Assembly (NCBI GenBank): GCA_963771595.1
Contig: CAVYUC010000017.1
Location: 1-64,000, forward strand
Direction: 5' to 3'
Source: CAVYUC01 sp963771595
GTDB taxonomy: Bacteria > Bacteroidota > Bacteroidia > Bacteroidales > Prolixibacteraceae
DNA length: 64,000 nt
A model generated the notes under the pieces. The model saw only the letters and a list, made by a program, of their open reading frames with translations, had not been told where the DNA came from and did not search any database. Position numbers and translations under genes: made by a program. Positions 44,849-54,225 of the stretch are shown here, one piece after another (within the stretch, counting starts at the first letter, position 1; the number at the start of each line of letters is the position of its first letter).

Positions 44849-46300
44849 ATGAATAACGGACTAAACTTTTGGCCCATTTTCTCCCTTGTTTTTTTAATTA
44901 CTGCCATTCCGGTTGCGATTATGATTGTGCTCGAAAAAAGATCGCCCTACAAAACCGCAGCCTGGATTCTGGTGCTTATTCTCCTGCCCATTTTCGGCAT
45001 TTTTTTTTATCTCTTTTTCGGACAGGAATACCGCAAACGCAAGCTTTTCTCACGCAAAGGAATAAAAAGTTTGGGAAAATTCCGAAGGCTTTCCCTGAAA
45101 CAGCTTCGCGAAATTTCGCAAAACAATCTTCACCTCGACAGCAAAATACTGGAAAAGGAAAACATCATTCATTTATTGCTGAATAATTCCGATTCGCTGC
45201 TTACCACCGGAAACCAGATTCAGATTTACAACAACGGGAAAGAAACGTTTAAAGCCGTTTTTGAAGCCATTAAAAACGCAAAACACCACATTCATCTTGA
45301 ATATTATATTTTTTCGAACGACAACATTGGAAACCAGCTTAAAAACATTCTTATTGAAAAAAGCAAAGAAGGTGTTGAAGTCCGCGTTATTATTGATGAT
45401 GTGGGCAGCTGGAGTCTGAGCAAAAAATTTATTGCCGAATTGAGAGAAAACGGCGTGGAAATTTATTCATTCATGGAAGTGCATTTTCCGCGACTTACCT
45501 CGCGTGCCAATTACCGGAACCACAGAAAAATTCTGGTCATTGATGGTAATATTGGATTTACCGGCGGAATAAACATCGCCGATCGATATGTAGATGGTGT
45601 GGAAGGAATTGGCCCCTGGCACGATACTCACCTAAAAATTACCGGCGATGCCGTGGTTTGTATGCAGGTAATTTTTGCTGCCGACTGGTATTTTGTTATC
45701 ACCGAAAATTTATCGGGCCGAAAGTATTTTCCCGCTTTAACCAACTCCAAGGGAATTCCGGTGCAGGTTGCAGCCAGCGGCCCCGATTCCGACTGGGAAA
45801 ACATTGGACAAGCCATTTTTGCTGCAATTGCCACTGCCAAAACAAATGTTTATATTGCCACGCCTTACCTGATGCCGCCCGATCAAATTATTTCGGCCAT
45901 AAAAACAGCGGCGCTTAGCGATGTAGATGTCCGGATAATCATTCCCGGAAAATCCGATTCCACCATATCAAAATGGTGTTCGCTCTCTTTTATCGAAGAA
46001 TTGCTGGAGGCAGGCGTAAAAATTTATTTTTATGAAGGTGGATTTATTCACAGCAAGTATGTTCTCGCAGATGGAATTTTTTCTACAGTTGGAACTACCA
46101 ACCTCGATTTCAGAAGTATTGAAACCAATTTTGAAGTAAATGCTTTTATGTATGATGAAAAATTTACCGGCAGGCTCGAGAAAATTTTTATGAACGACAT
46201 AAAAAACAGCCGGCAGGTTTTTCTTGAACAATGGAAAAAAAGACCATGGCATCATAAATTGCGCGAATCGCTGGCACACATTATCAGTCCGATGATGTAG
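44849..46300 (+). CDS. cls: Cardiolipin synthase
   Basis: About 483 residues from the ATG at 44849. Two N-terminal membrane helices (PLDc_N type; AAWILVLILLPIFGIFFYLF) precede two phospholipase D domains with HKD motifs NHRKILVIDGNIGFTGG and HSKYVLADGIFSTVGTTNLD. It condenses two phosphatidylglycerols into cardiolipin at the inner membrane. A slightly longer frame begins at TTG 44834. Confidence 0.94.
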   Translation: MNNGLNFWPIFSLVFLITAIPVAIMIVLEKRSPYKTAAWILVLILLPIFGIFFYLFFGQEYRKRKLFSRKGIKSLGKFRRLSLKQLREISQNNLHLDSKILEKENIIHLLLNNSDSLLTTGNQIQIYNNGKETFKAVFEAIKNAKHHIHLEYYIFSNDNIGNQLKNILIEKSKEGVEVRVIIDDVGSWSLSKKFIAELRENGVEIYSFMEVHFPRLTSRANYRNHRKILVIDGNIGFTGGINIADRYVDGVEGIGPWHDTHLKITGDAVVCMQVIFAADWYFVITENLSGRKYFPALTNSKGIPVQVAASGPDSDWENIGQAIFAAIATAKTNVYIATPYLMPPDQIISAIKTAALSDVDVRIIIPGKSDSTISKWCSLSFIEELLEAGVKIYFYEGGFIHSKYVLADGIFSTVGTTNLDFRSIETNFEVNAFMYDEKFTGRLEKIFMNDIKNSRQVFLEQWKKRPWHHKLRESLAHIISPMM

Positions 46301-46314
46301 CGGAATCGCTCCAT

Positions 46315-47259
46315 TTAAAACGGCAACTTTCCCAAATCCAGGTTTCCGCCAGATAAAATTATCCCGACTTTTTTATCCCGAACATCTGTTTTACCTTCAA
46401 GAATTGCTGCCAGCGGAACTGCCGATGAAGGTTCAATAATAATTTTCATGCGTTCCCAAATCAGGCGCATTGCTTCCACAATATTTTCTTCGGAAACGGT
46501 AACAATCTCATCCACCTTTTCTGAAATGATTGCAAAATTTCGTTCGCCCAAAGATGTCAGCAAACCGTCGGCTATAGTTTTTGGATTTTCTGATGGAATA
46601 ATTTTGCCTGCTCTGAATGAACGGCAAGCATCGTCGGCACCTGCTGGTTCGGCTGCAATTATTTTGCATTCAGGCAATAAATATTTTGCTGAAATGGCAG
46701 TTCCACTTAATAAACCGCCTCCGCCAACCGGCGCCATAATAACATTAAAATCGCCAAAATCTTCGATTAATTCTTTTGCAGCAGTTCCCTGTCCGGCAAT
46801 GACATGAAAGTTGTTGTACGGATGGATTTCAGTTGCACCGGTTTTTTTCACTACCTCGGCCAAAGTAATTTCACGGGCCTGCAAATTTGGTTTGCAGAAT
46901 GTAATTCGGCCGCCATATCCGGCAACTGCTTTCTTTTTTATTTCGGGAGAGTTTTCGGGCATAACAATATGCGCTGCAATTCCGCGCATTTTAGCTGCCA
47001 GTGCCAGCGCTGCTGCATGATTACCCGACGAATGCGTTGCAACCCCCTTTTTTGCATCTGTTTCTGAAAGAGAAAACACAGCGTTACAAGCTCCGCGGAA
47101 TTTAAATGCCCCCACTTTCTGAAAATTTTCGCACTTAAAAAAAAGCTTTGCACCAACTATTTTATCTATACCCGAGCAGGTTAAAACCGGGGTGCGGTGT
47201 GCATATTTTTTTACAATTTCGTGCGCTTTTTGCACGTCCGAAAAATCAGGAAGATTCAT
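46315..47259 (-). CDS. PLP-dependent threonine/serine dehydratase-family enzyme
   Basis: 314 residues, fold-type II. The PLP lysine is in AFKFRGACNAV, substrate loop THSSGNHAAALALA, phosphate loop VGGGGLLSGTA. It matches catabolic threonine ammonia-lyase and serine racemase-like enzymes, without the C-terminal ACT domain of biosynthetic IlvA. It may deaminate threonine or serine, or racemise serine. It directly follows the PrsW gene (stop and start adjoin), so they are probably one transcript. Confidence 0.9.
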   Translation of the reverse strand: MNLPDFSDVQKAHEIVKKYAHRTPVLTCSGIDKIVGAKLFFKCENFQKVGAFKFRGACNAVFSLSETDAKKGVATHSSGNHAAALALAAKMRGIAAHIVMPENSPEIKKKAVAGYGGRITFCKPNLQAREITLAEVVKKTGATEIHPYNNFHVIAGQGTAAKELIEDFGDFNVIMAPVGGGGLLSGTAISAKYLLPECKIIAAEPAGADDACRSFRAGKIIPSENPKTIADGLLTSLGERNFAIISEKVDEIVTVSEENIVEAMRLIWERMKIIIEPSSAVPLAAILEGKTDVRDKKVGIILSGGNLDLGKLPF

Positions 47260-47964
47260 TTATTGCGGTTTAGTAAATTTATCGTTCAACAATTTAAAAT
47301 CAGTTTTATAGAAACTCTGGTCCGAAAGATTCTTCATTCGCTTTAACCCGGAGTAATAAAGAAAAATAACAAATCCGGCAAATACGACCGACAACCAGGC
47401 AATTCCTGTAAATAAAATAAAATCGTAAATTCCGTGCAGCAAAACCGGGTACAACAATGCTTTCTGTTTGAGTTGGCGTGTTTCTTTGGTATAAAATTTT
47501 GCCAATCCGAAAAAGAATCCCATTGTAATTCCGAAAACTGCATGAGCCGGCACAGCGGTCAGTGCGCGTGTTATTCCGGTTGAAATCCCGTTACTTGTTA
47601 CGTACAATACATTTTCAACTGCAGCAAAACCAAGTGATACAAAAACGGCGTAAACAATTCCGTCAAACTTATCATTGAACTCCGGACTTTTCCAAATCAG
47701 GATATAAAGCACCAGATATTTAAACAATTCTTCAGTGAAACCAGCAACAACAAAAGCTCTCCAGGCGGCTTTCATCAGTCCGGGAAAAAATCCGGAAAAT
47801 CCTTCCAGAAATCCTTCAGCAAAAAAAACAGGAATTACTGTTAGTCCGCCGGAAACGAGCGCAAAAAGCAACAACCGAAAAGGTTCTTTTTCATATTTAT
47901 CGCGGAGATAAATGTACAGGGCTATTACAAAAACCGGGGCCAGCGAAAGTATTAAAAGGTTCAT
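47260..47964 (-). CDS. PrsW-family intramembrane metalloprotease
   Basis: 234 residues with about seven membrane helices. Catalytic-type motifs are GFTEELFKYL (EExxK), HAVFGITMGFFFG and HGIYDFILF, in the PrsW order. PrsW of Bacillus starts breakdown of an anti-sigma factor; here the substrate is unknown. Its stop is directly adjacent to the dehydratase start. Confidence 0.9.
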   Translation of the reverse strand: MNLLILSLAPVFVIALYIYLRDKYEKEPFRLLLFALVSGGLTVIPVFFAEGFLEGFSGFFPGLMKAAWRAFVVAGFTEELFKYLVLYILIWKSPEFNDKFDGIVYAVFVSLGFAAVENVLYVTSNGISTGITRALTAVPAHAVFGITMGFFFGLAKFYTKETRQLKQKALLYPVLLHGIYDFILFTGIAWLSVVFAGFVIFLYYSGLKRMKNLSDQSFYKTDFKLLNDKFTKPQ

Positions 47965-48026
47965 TTCTGAATTATTTCAATCTGTAAAAGTTTAGCCGGT
48001 ATTTAAATGCAAAGCCAGAACCGGCA

Positions 48027-48974
48027 TTAATTTCCGTCGTTAAAAAAGTAAGTTTCCACACCTTTTGCTCCGGTGCGGGTTTTAAAAAGGCCACCTGCAT
48101 GCGGGAATTTTTCCAGTTCTTCTTTCGTTGTTCCCTGCCGGGCTGTGGTTATGTACAGCGTTTCCAAACCTGGGCCGCCAAATGCGCAGGAAGTAACATT
48201 TTTTGCAGGCACTTTAATTGTGCGGAGCAATTCACCGATTTCAGGATTCCAGCATCCCACAGCAGAACCGCCCCAAAGCGCCACCCAAATATTTCCTTCT
48301 GAATCGATGGTCATTCCATCGGGAGCGCCCATTTCTGCCGGAACTTCAACAGCCACCTGCCGATTGCTGATTTCGCCGGTTTCGTTGTTGTAACTGTAAC
48401 TCATCACCTTTTGCGTTGGTGTATCGATATAATACATCTTCCCATTTTTAGCATTCCAGACAATCCCGTTTGAAATGCTCACATTTTCAATCATTTTGTG
48501 AATGGAGCTGTCTTTGTCGAGCCGGTAAAGCGCGCCTTTTTCTTTTTCACCATTCATGTTCATGGTTCCTGCCCAAAACCGGCCGGCGGGATCACATTTG
48601 CCATCGTTAAACCGGTTTCCCTGAATGGTATCCTCCGGATTAACAATTAGTTTTTTTGTACCGGTTTCCGGATCGAGCGAATAAATGCCGTTTTTCAGCG
48701 CGACAATCACCTGCCCCGATTCGGCAGGCACAACAGTTCCAATTATTTGACCGGTCAGCATTTCCTTGTTGTTGCGCAAATCCTCGTTATAAAAATTAAG
48801 AATTTTGGCGCTAATGTTAATCCACAGCAGTTCTCCGGTTTTATGGTTCCAAATGGCACCTTCACCCAAATCCGATTTTGTGTCAATTACCAGTTCCACG
48901 TCATCTGTTTTTTCTGAAGTACAAGAAGCTATTATTAAGGCAGAAATTAATATCAGGTATTTTATTTTTTTCAT
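48027..48974 (-). CDS. SMP-30/gluconolactonase-family lipoprotein
   Basis: 315 residues, lipobox cysteine in LIIASCTSE. The six-blade propeller has metal-site glutamate in DLGEGAIWNHKTGELLW, then FNDGKCDPAGRFWAGTM, SNGIVWNAKNGKMYYID and GAPDGMTIDSEGNIWVALW. Members hydrolyse sugar lactones, and a gluconate-type permease lies at 28.9 kb, but too far to prove a link. It is the only obvious catabolic gene in this housekeeping stretch. Confidence 0.9.
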   Translation of the reverse strand: MKKIKYLILISALIIASCTSEKTDDVELVIDTKSDLGEGAIWNHKTGELLWINISAKILNFYNEDLRNNKEMLTGQIIGTVVPAESGQVIVALKNGIYSLDPETGTKKLIVNPEDTIQGNRFNDGKCDPAGRFWAGTMNMNGEKEKGALYRLDKDSSIHKMIENVSISNGIVWNAKNGKMYYIDTPTQKVMSYSYNNETGEISNRQVAVEVPAEMGAPDGMTIDSEGNIWVALWGGSAVGCWNPEIGELLRTIKVPAKNVTSCAFGGPGLETLYITTARQGTTKEELEKFPHAGGLFKTRTGAKGVETYFFNDGN

Positions 48975-49165
48975 TTACAGCGAATAAAATTTGCAACATT
49001 CTTTTTCCTATAAAACCATAACAATTAATACCACCCAATCTTTCATTCCGGAAGAAAAGATAAAGAAAATTTCAGACACAGGATTTTAGAAAAAGATTCA
49101 ATTTTAAAACTTGATATTATTCTTTAAACTTTGAACCCGGAACCCGGAAATTTATAAATTGAACT

Positions 49166-49990
49166 TTAAACGTTAAATTCCGTCCCCTCCACAAGTTTTC
49201 GCAGAATCAACGTCATTTTGGGTTCAGCTTTCATAGCCACCTGCTGCACTTCTTCGTGCGAAATTTCCACAATTTCGCCCGGAACACCGCTGTCGGTAAC
49301 TATTGAAATTCCAAACACTTTCAATCCCATATGATGTGCAACAATTACTTCGGGAACTGTTGACATTCCCACAATATCGGCCCCGAAAATGCGAAACATC
49401 CGGTATTCGGCAGGCGTTTCAAATGTTGGTCCCTGAACGCCAATGTAAATCCCTTCCTTTAACTGAATTTTATGTTCCTGCGCAATTTCTTTGGCTTTAT
49501 CAATTAATTGCTGATTGTAAACTTTGCTCATATCAGGAAATCGCGGTCCCAGTAAATCATTGTTGGGACCATGAAGCGGATGTTCCGGAAAAAAGTTAAT
49601 GTGATCGTTGATTAAAACAATGTCGCCCACACGCCATTCGGGATTTAAACCGCCGGAAGCATTGGACACAAAAAGGTGCGTTATTCCAATAAATTTCATC
49701 ACGCGCACCGGAAAAGTGACTTCTTTCATCGAATAACCTTCGTAATAATGAAACCGTCCCTGCATAGCCAGCACGGGTTTATCGCCCAATTTCCCGTAGA
49801 TAAGACGGCTGGCATGGCCCTGAACTGTGGACACCGGAAAACCGGGGATTTCGTTGTAAGGAATTGAATCCAGGATTTCGATTTCGTTTACCAGTCCCCC
49901 TAATCCTGTTCCCAGGATAATGCCGATTTCAGGACTGGCGTTTATTCTTTCTTTTATATAATTCGCGGTTGCTTTTATTTTCTCCAACAT
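49166..49990 (-). CDS. Purine nucleoside phosphorylase (trimeric type)
   Basis: 274 residues. It splits purine nucleosides with phosphate. Motifs are GIILGTGLGGLV, VQGHASRLIYG, VSNASGGLNPEW, GVQGPTFETPAEYRM and GMSTVPEVIVAHHMGL. The ATG at 49990 overlaps the end of lpxK by 62 bp; no later ATG lies before the conserved N-terminus, so the overlap seems real, and the two genes are co-transcribed. Confidence 0.93.
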   Translation of the reverse strand: MLEKIKATANYIKERINASPEIGIILGTGLGGLVNEIEILDSIPYNEIPGFPVSTVQGHASRLIYGKLGDKPVLAMQGRFHYYEGYSMKEVTFPVRVMKFIGITHLFVSNASGGLNPEWRVGDIVLINDHINFFPEHPLHGPNNDLLGPRFPDMSKVYNQQLIDKAKEIAQEHKIQLKEGIYIGVQGPTFETPAEYRMFRIFGADIVGMSTVPEVIVAHHMGLKVFGISIVTDSGVPGEIVEISHEEVQQVAMKAEPKMTLILRKLVEGTEFNV

Positions 49991-51035
49991 AACCTAAAAT
50001 TCTTTTATTGAACGATTTCCCGTCTTCTCCAAGAAACCGCACTTTCACAGGTAAATAATATAATAATTCTTTAATTTGTTCATCAATGCCGGCCATTTCC
50101 TTCAACCGTACTGCATCCTTTTCGGTGGTAACAATTATTTTATTTGCCGAATCCATAGCAATGAATTTACTGCTGATTGTCCGGATATCTTCATCAGTAA
50201 AATTATGATGATCAGGAAACTGCAGTGTTTCAAGCCGATTGGAAACACCTTCCAGATATTTAAATATAAGCAGAGGCGAAGCAATACCCGTTACGGCCAA
50301 AATATCGTATTTTTTCCCCGGAATTGATTTATCGAATAATACAGGGGCCGAAAATACAGGTAAAAATTTATCGTAAACAAGCGTGGTAAAAAACATCTCC
50401 TGGTATGGTTTCAGGTGAACTCCATTTTCCATAACCCGCCGCATAATGGGCGTAATTTCGCCTGGACATTTGGTGAAAATAATGATGCTGGCGCGGTGTC
50501 TTTGGAAAGCGCTTTCGCGAAGATGCCCAGCCGGTAAAAGCATATCGTCTTTTATCGGGCGGTTGTAATCGATAAGCAAAATATTTATTCCCGGCGTTAT
50601 CTGCCGGTGCTGGTAGGCGTCGTCGAGCAAAATAACATCCGGAATTTTTATTTCCTGAGCCCGCATGATTTTATCAACACCCACTACCCGTTTTTCGCAA
50701 ACTGAAACCGAAACATCCCGGAATTTTCGCTTCATCTGCAGCGGTTCGTCGCCCACATCGGCAACTTTAGAATTCTCTTCGACCCAAAAAAAACCACGGG
50801 TTTTACGTTTATAGCCGCGGCTTAAAGTAACCACTTCGAATTTATCCTTTAAAAGTTCGATTAAATATTCCACGTGCGGTGTTTTTCCCGTGCCGCCAAC
50901 TGTAATGTTGCCGATGGATATAACCGGTACTTCAAACTCTGTGGATTTCAGAATATTTAAATCGTACAGGCGGTTGCGAACAAACACAACCAATCCATAC
51001 AAAACCGAAAAAGGAAATAAAATTAATTTCTTCAT
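49929..51035 (-). CDS. lpxK: Tetraacyldisaccharide 4'-kinase
   Basis: 368 residues. It phosphorylates the lipid A precursor at the 4' position. An N-terminal membrane helix (LILFPFSVLYGLVVFVRNRLYD) is followed by a P-loop (ISIGNITVGGTGKTPHVEYL), VILLDDAYQHR and VTTEKDAVRLKEMAG. The C-terminus (NRELYKRKNKRQS) runs into the PNP gene by 62 bp, longer than family needs. A -7 box (minus strand TAACTTTG, 51049-51056) lies just upstream. Confidence 0.94.
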   Translation of the reverse strand: MKKLILFPFSVLYGLVVFVRNRLYDLNILKSTEFEVPVISIGNITVGGTGKTPHVEYLIELLKDKFEVVTLSRGYKRKTRGFFWVEENSKVADVGDEPLQMKRKFRDVSVSVCEKRVVGVDKIMRAQEIKIPDVILLDDAYQHRQITPGINILLIDYNRPIKDDMLLPAGHLRESAFQRHRASIIIFTKCPGEITPIMRRVMENGVHLKPYQEMFFTTLVYDKFLPVFSAPVLFDKSIPGKKYDILAVTGIASPLLIFKYLEGVSNRLETLQFPDHHNFTDEDIRTISSKFIAMDSANKIIVTTEKDAVRLKEMAGIDEQIKELLYYLPVKVRFLGEDGKSFNKRILGYVGENKSNRELYKRKNKRQS

Positions 51036-51048
51036 TCAACTGAAGTTT

Positions 51049-51056
51049 CAAAGTTA
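51049..51056 (-). promoter_or_regulatory. Candidate -7 box of lpxK-pnp
   Basis: TAACTTTG on the minus strand fits TAnnTTTG and ends 13 bp before the lpxK ATG. No clear -33 element is seen at the expected 20-bp spacing. Confidence 0.35.
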
Positions 51057-51147
51057 AAAAAGTATAACGCAAAAATAGGTTTAATAAAGTAAATTTCAGG
51101 TTATGTACTACCATTTAATTATATTCATTAGTATGCAATTGATACTA

Positions 51148-51180
51148 AAAGAAAGGGCTTCACATTTGTGAAACCCTTTC
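51148..51180 (-). terminator. Terminator of the betaine-transporter operon
   Basis: On the minus strand GAAAGGGTTTCACA and TGTGAAGCCCTTTC pair with one mismatch around a short loop, followed by TTTTAG. It is about 22 bp after the substrate-binding protein stop. Confidence 0.8.
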
Positions 51181-51201
51181 AAAATTATTTATCAGTTCCT
51201 G

Positions 51202-52071
51202 CTATTTAAACCAGGCATTTACTGTTGCCTTATTTGCCTCGTACCAGTTTTTTGCTCCTGTTTCTTCATCATTATTTCTTATTTCCTGCATTAATCCGTA
51301 AAGCTGTTCTTCATTCAGATTAAAATTTTTAAAGAAAGCTGCAACTTTTGGCATATCTTCTTCAAAACCTCTGCGTGAAATTATGGCGCAAACATCTTTC
51401 GGATAGATATTTTTTGGATCTTCGAGGTATTTCAAATCGTTGGTAGCCCACATAAAATGTGGTTTCCAACCGGTAACAACTATCCAGTCATTGTTTGATA
51501 TGGCTTTTTCGAGGCTGGCTACCATGGCCGGGCCACTGGAAGTAATTTGTTCGAAATCGAGATCATAGGCATCTATCGCTTTAAGTGTATTTGCATGAAT
51601 ACCAGCGCCACCGCCTATTCCAATAATTTCGCCGTCAAATTTATCTTTATATTCATTTAATTCGGAAATTGAATTAACCGGAACATAAGAAGGTACAACT
51701 AAACCGGTAGTTCCATTGCTGAACGACTCTCCCAGTTTTACCAGTTTATCACCATAATCAGCCCAGTAATCAGCATGCGTATTAGGCAACCATGCATCGA
51801 GAAAAACATCGCCTTTTGAATTTTCTTTTGATAATTCTCCGTAAATCAATCCAGGTTCAAGGTTGGTAAGTTCCACCTCGTAACCATTATCTTCAAGCGC
51901 TGCTTTGGCCAGATAAGTAAATGCAATACCTTCGGCCCAGTTGGGATAGAAAATGGTTACTTCTTTTTTTTCGTTTTCTGAACTACTTTTTTTACCGCTG
52001 TTGCATGAAATAATGCCAATTGCAAAACTTAAAACAACAAGCAGGCTCACAAAATTCTTGATTTTCAACAT
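51202..52071 (-). CDS. Glycine betaine/choline-type ABC substrate-binding lipoprotein
   Basis: About 289 residues from the ATG at 52071; the frame is open 8 codons further. The lipobox cysteine (IGIISCNSGK) anchors it. It is an OpuAC-type fold: VTIFYPNWAEGIAFTYLAKA, GDVFLDAWLPNTHADYW, VVPSYVPVNSISEL and ITSSGPAMVASLEKAI; aromatic residues as in betaine cages include Trp in DAWLP and TGWKPHFMW. It binds glycine betaine or a related quaternary amine. Last gene of the operon. Confidence 0.9.
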   Translation of the reverse strand: MLKIKNFVSLLVVLSFAIGIISCNSGKKSSSENEKKEVTIFYPNWAEGIAFTYLAKAALEDNGYEVELTNLEPGLIYGELSKENSKGDVFLDAWLPNTHADYWADYGDKLVKLGESFSNGTTGLVVPSYVPVNSISELNEYKDKFDGEIIGIGGGAGIHANTLKAIDAYDLDFEQITSSGPAMVASLEKAISNNDWIVVTGWKPHFMWATNDLKYLEDPKNIYPKDVCAIISRRGFEEDMPKVAAFFKNFNLNEEQLYGLMQEIRNNDEETGAKNWYEANKATVNAWFK

Positions 52072-52096
52072 AATATTGATTTTTATAATTTTCAAA

Positions 52097-52960
52097 TTAT
52101 TTTTTATTTGCTATTGATTGGGTAATGCGGTCGAGAACTATGGCCAAAATAACAATTCCGACTCCCGATTCGAAACCTTTTGCAATATCATTTTGCTGAA
52201 TCCCCTGGTAAACGATACTCCCAAGTCCTTTTGCCCCAACCATGGAAGCTATAACAACCATTGACAGGGCAAGTAAAATCACCTGATTAATACCTGCAAG
52301 AATAGTTGGCATTGCCAATGGTAACTGGATTTTAAAGAGAATCTGGTTTTCGTTGGCACCAAATGCCCTTCCCGCTTCAATCACGTCTCCCGGAACATTT
52401 CGAATACCGAGATTGGTTAAACGTACAGCAGGTGGCAACGAAAAAATCACCGTCGCAATAACTCCCGGTGTGTTTCCTACACTAAAGAAAAATATGGCTG
52501 GTATGAGGTAAACAAAAGCCGGCATTGTTTGCATGAAATCAAGAACTGGCCGAATAATGGCATCTGCCGTATTATTTTTTGCCGACAATATTCCAAACGG
52601 AATTCCAATTATTAAAGCAATTAAGGTGGAAACCAGAACAAGTGTTGTTGTTTGCATCGATTCCTCCCAATATCCCATACCGTAAATCAGCAAAAATCCC
52701 AATAAAACAAACAGGGTCAAACCAGCGCCTTTTTTTAGTCCTTCTTTTTTTAATAAATTACCTTTTGCTTTTGCATAATAGGCAGCTACAGCTATCAGCA
52801 AAACAATGACAAAAAAGGGTACGGAAAGAAGTATATCGTTTAAACTCTCAACAGTCCATGAAATACCTTCATCTATTGCATTCCATAAAAAAGAAAAATT
52901 TCGTTCCAGTGAATTAATGCCATTTTCGATTATTTCTCCAATATTTATAAATTTCTCCAT
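52097..52960 (-). CDS. Glycine betaine ABC transporter permease
   Basis: About 287 residues from the ATG at 52960 (MEKFINIGEIIENGINSL), directly after the ATPase stop (52962); the longer frame to 52984 would overlap it. Five to seven membrane helices and the EAA loop (VIEAGRAFGANENQILFKIQLP) identify an OpuAB/ProW permease. FMQTMPAFVYLIPAIFFFSVG is typical of this family. It forms the channel with the ATPase. Confidence 0.93.
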   Translation of the reverse strand: MEKFINIGEIIENGINSLERNFSFLWNAIDEGISWTVESLNDILLSVPFFVIVLLIAVAAYYAKAKGNLLKKEGLKKGAGLTLFVLLGFLLIYGMGYWEESMQTTTLVLVSTLIALIIGIPFGILSAKNNTADAIIRPVLDFMQTMPAFVYLIPAIFFFSVGNTPGVIATVIFSLPPAVRLTNLGIRNVPGDVIEAGRAFGANENQILFKIQLPLAMPTILAGINQVILLALSMVVIASMVGAKGLGSIVYQGIQQNDIAKGFESGVGIVILAIVLDRITQSIANKK

Positions 52961-52961
52961 G

Positions 52962-54206
52962 TTATAACTCATTTGCTTTTTCAATTAATTCATCAAGTTC
53001 TTCATCTGCAAAACGGGTAGATTCAATTATCAGTGAAGTTTGAGTTACAATTCCAAGAAGCTTTCCTTCTTCTTCGCTGATTACCGCCAGCGGATAATGA
53101 TGACCGGTAATTAAGGGAAGCATTTCTTCAACTGTGTAATATTTGTACACACTCGGCACATCAGTATGCAAAACTTTATGAACAGATTTTACGTGCTGTT
53201 TTTCAAGTTTCAGCAAATCGTCGAGCCAAACATATCCAAGGAATTTCATCTCTTCATCTTCAACCGGTAGTACATCAACGCCTGTTGTGCGCATTTTACG
53301 CAATGCTCCTTTGGGGCCGTCTTTATCAATCTGCACCAGTGTTGGTTTTTTGAACATCAGTGTTTCAGCGGTAATAATTGTTTTGCGGTCTACTTTTTCC
53401 ACAAAAGCTTTCACATAATCGCTGGCAGGATTGGTAAGAATTTCTTCTGCGGTTCCAATTTGTTCAATCACGCCGTCTTTCATAATGGCTATGCGGTCGC
53501 CCACTTTCATGGCTTCATCCAAATCGTGTGTAATGAACACTATGGTTTTGTGTAGTTTATTCTGAATTTGAAGCAACTCATCCTGCATATCTGATTTTAT
53601 CAAAGGATCGAGTGCAGAAAATGCTTCATCCATTAGCAATACGTCACTATCGTTTGCCAATGCCCGTGCTAATCCTACCCGTTGTTGCATTCCCCCCGAC
53701 ATTTCAGAAGGATATTGATTTTCGTATCCTTCGAGTCCTACGGTTTTTAGTGCCTGTTTTGCACGTTCTTCCCGTTCTGCTTTGGGTTCGCCTCTAATTT
53801 CGAGGCCAAAGGCAGCATTCTCAACAATGGTGCGATGAGGAAGTAATCCAAACTTTTGGAAAACCATGCTCATTTCAGTTCGCCGGGTCTGCAGTAATTG
53901 CTTGTTTGTGTCGCGCGTGATATTATGATCTTTAAAAAACACTTTACCTGCTGTAGGTTCATTCAGGCGGTTTAAACACCGGATTAGCGTTGATTTTCCA
54001 CTTCCCGACAAGCCCATTATAACGAAAATTTCGCCTTCTTTAATTTCGAAATTTGCTTTTTTAACCCCAACAGTACATTTTGTTTTTTTCAGAATTTCAC
54101 TTTTAGATGCTCCTTTCTCGAGCATGGCAAGTGCCTCTTTCTTTCTTTTTCCAAAGATGAGGGTTAGGTTTTCAACTTTGAGTCTGATGTTTTTAACATT
54201 GCTCAT
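52962..54206 (-). CDS. Glycine betaine ABC transporter ATPase with CBS domains
   Basis: 414 residues. Walker A is GLSGSGKST, signature MSGGMQQRVGLARALA, Walker B VLLMDEAFSALDPL, H-loop FITHDLDEA. Two CBS domains end the protein (MRTTGVDVLPVEDEEMKFLG, GHHYPLAVISEEEGKLLG); in OpuA such domains sense ionic strength and open the transporter when salt rises. It follows an outer-membrane protein gene by 19 bp. Confidence 0.94.
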   Translation of the reverse strand: MSNVKNIRLKVENLTLIFGKRKKEALAMLEKGASKSEILKKTKCTVGVKKANFEIKEGEIFVIMGLSGSGKSTLIRCLNRLNEPTAGKVFFKDHNITRDTNKQLLQTRRTEMSMVFQKFGLLPHRTIVENAAFGLEIRGEPKAEREERAKQALKTVGLEGYENQYPSEMSGGMQQRVGLARALANDSDVLLMDEAFSALDPLIKSDMQDELLQIQNKLHKTIVFITHDLDEAMKVGDRIAIMKDGVIEQIGTAEEILTNPASDYVKAFVEKVDRKTIITAETLMFKKPTLVQIDKDGPKGALRKMRTTGVDVLPVEDEEMKFLGYVWLDDLLKLEKQHVKSVHKVLHTDVPSVYKYYTVEEMLPLITGHHYPLAVISEEEGKLLGIVTQTSLIIESTRFADEELDELIEKANEL

Positions 54207-54225
54207 TCTGTATTCTCCTTTTAAA

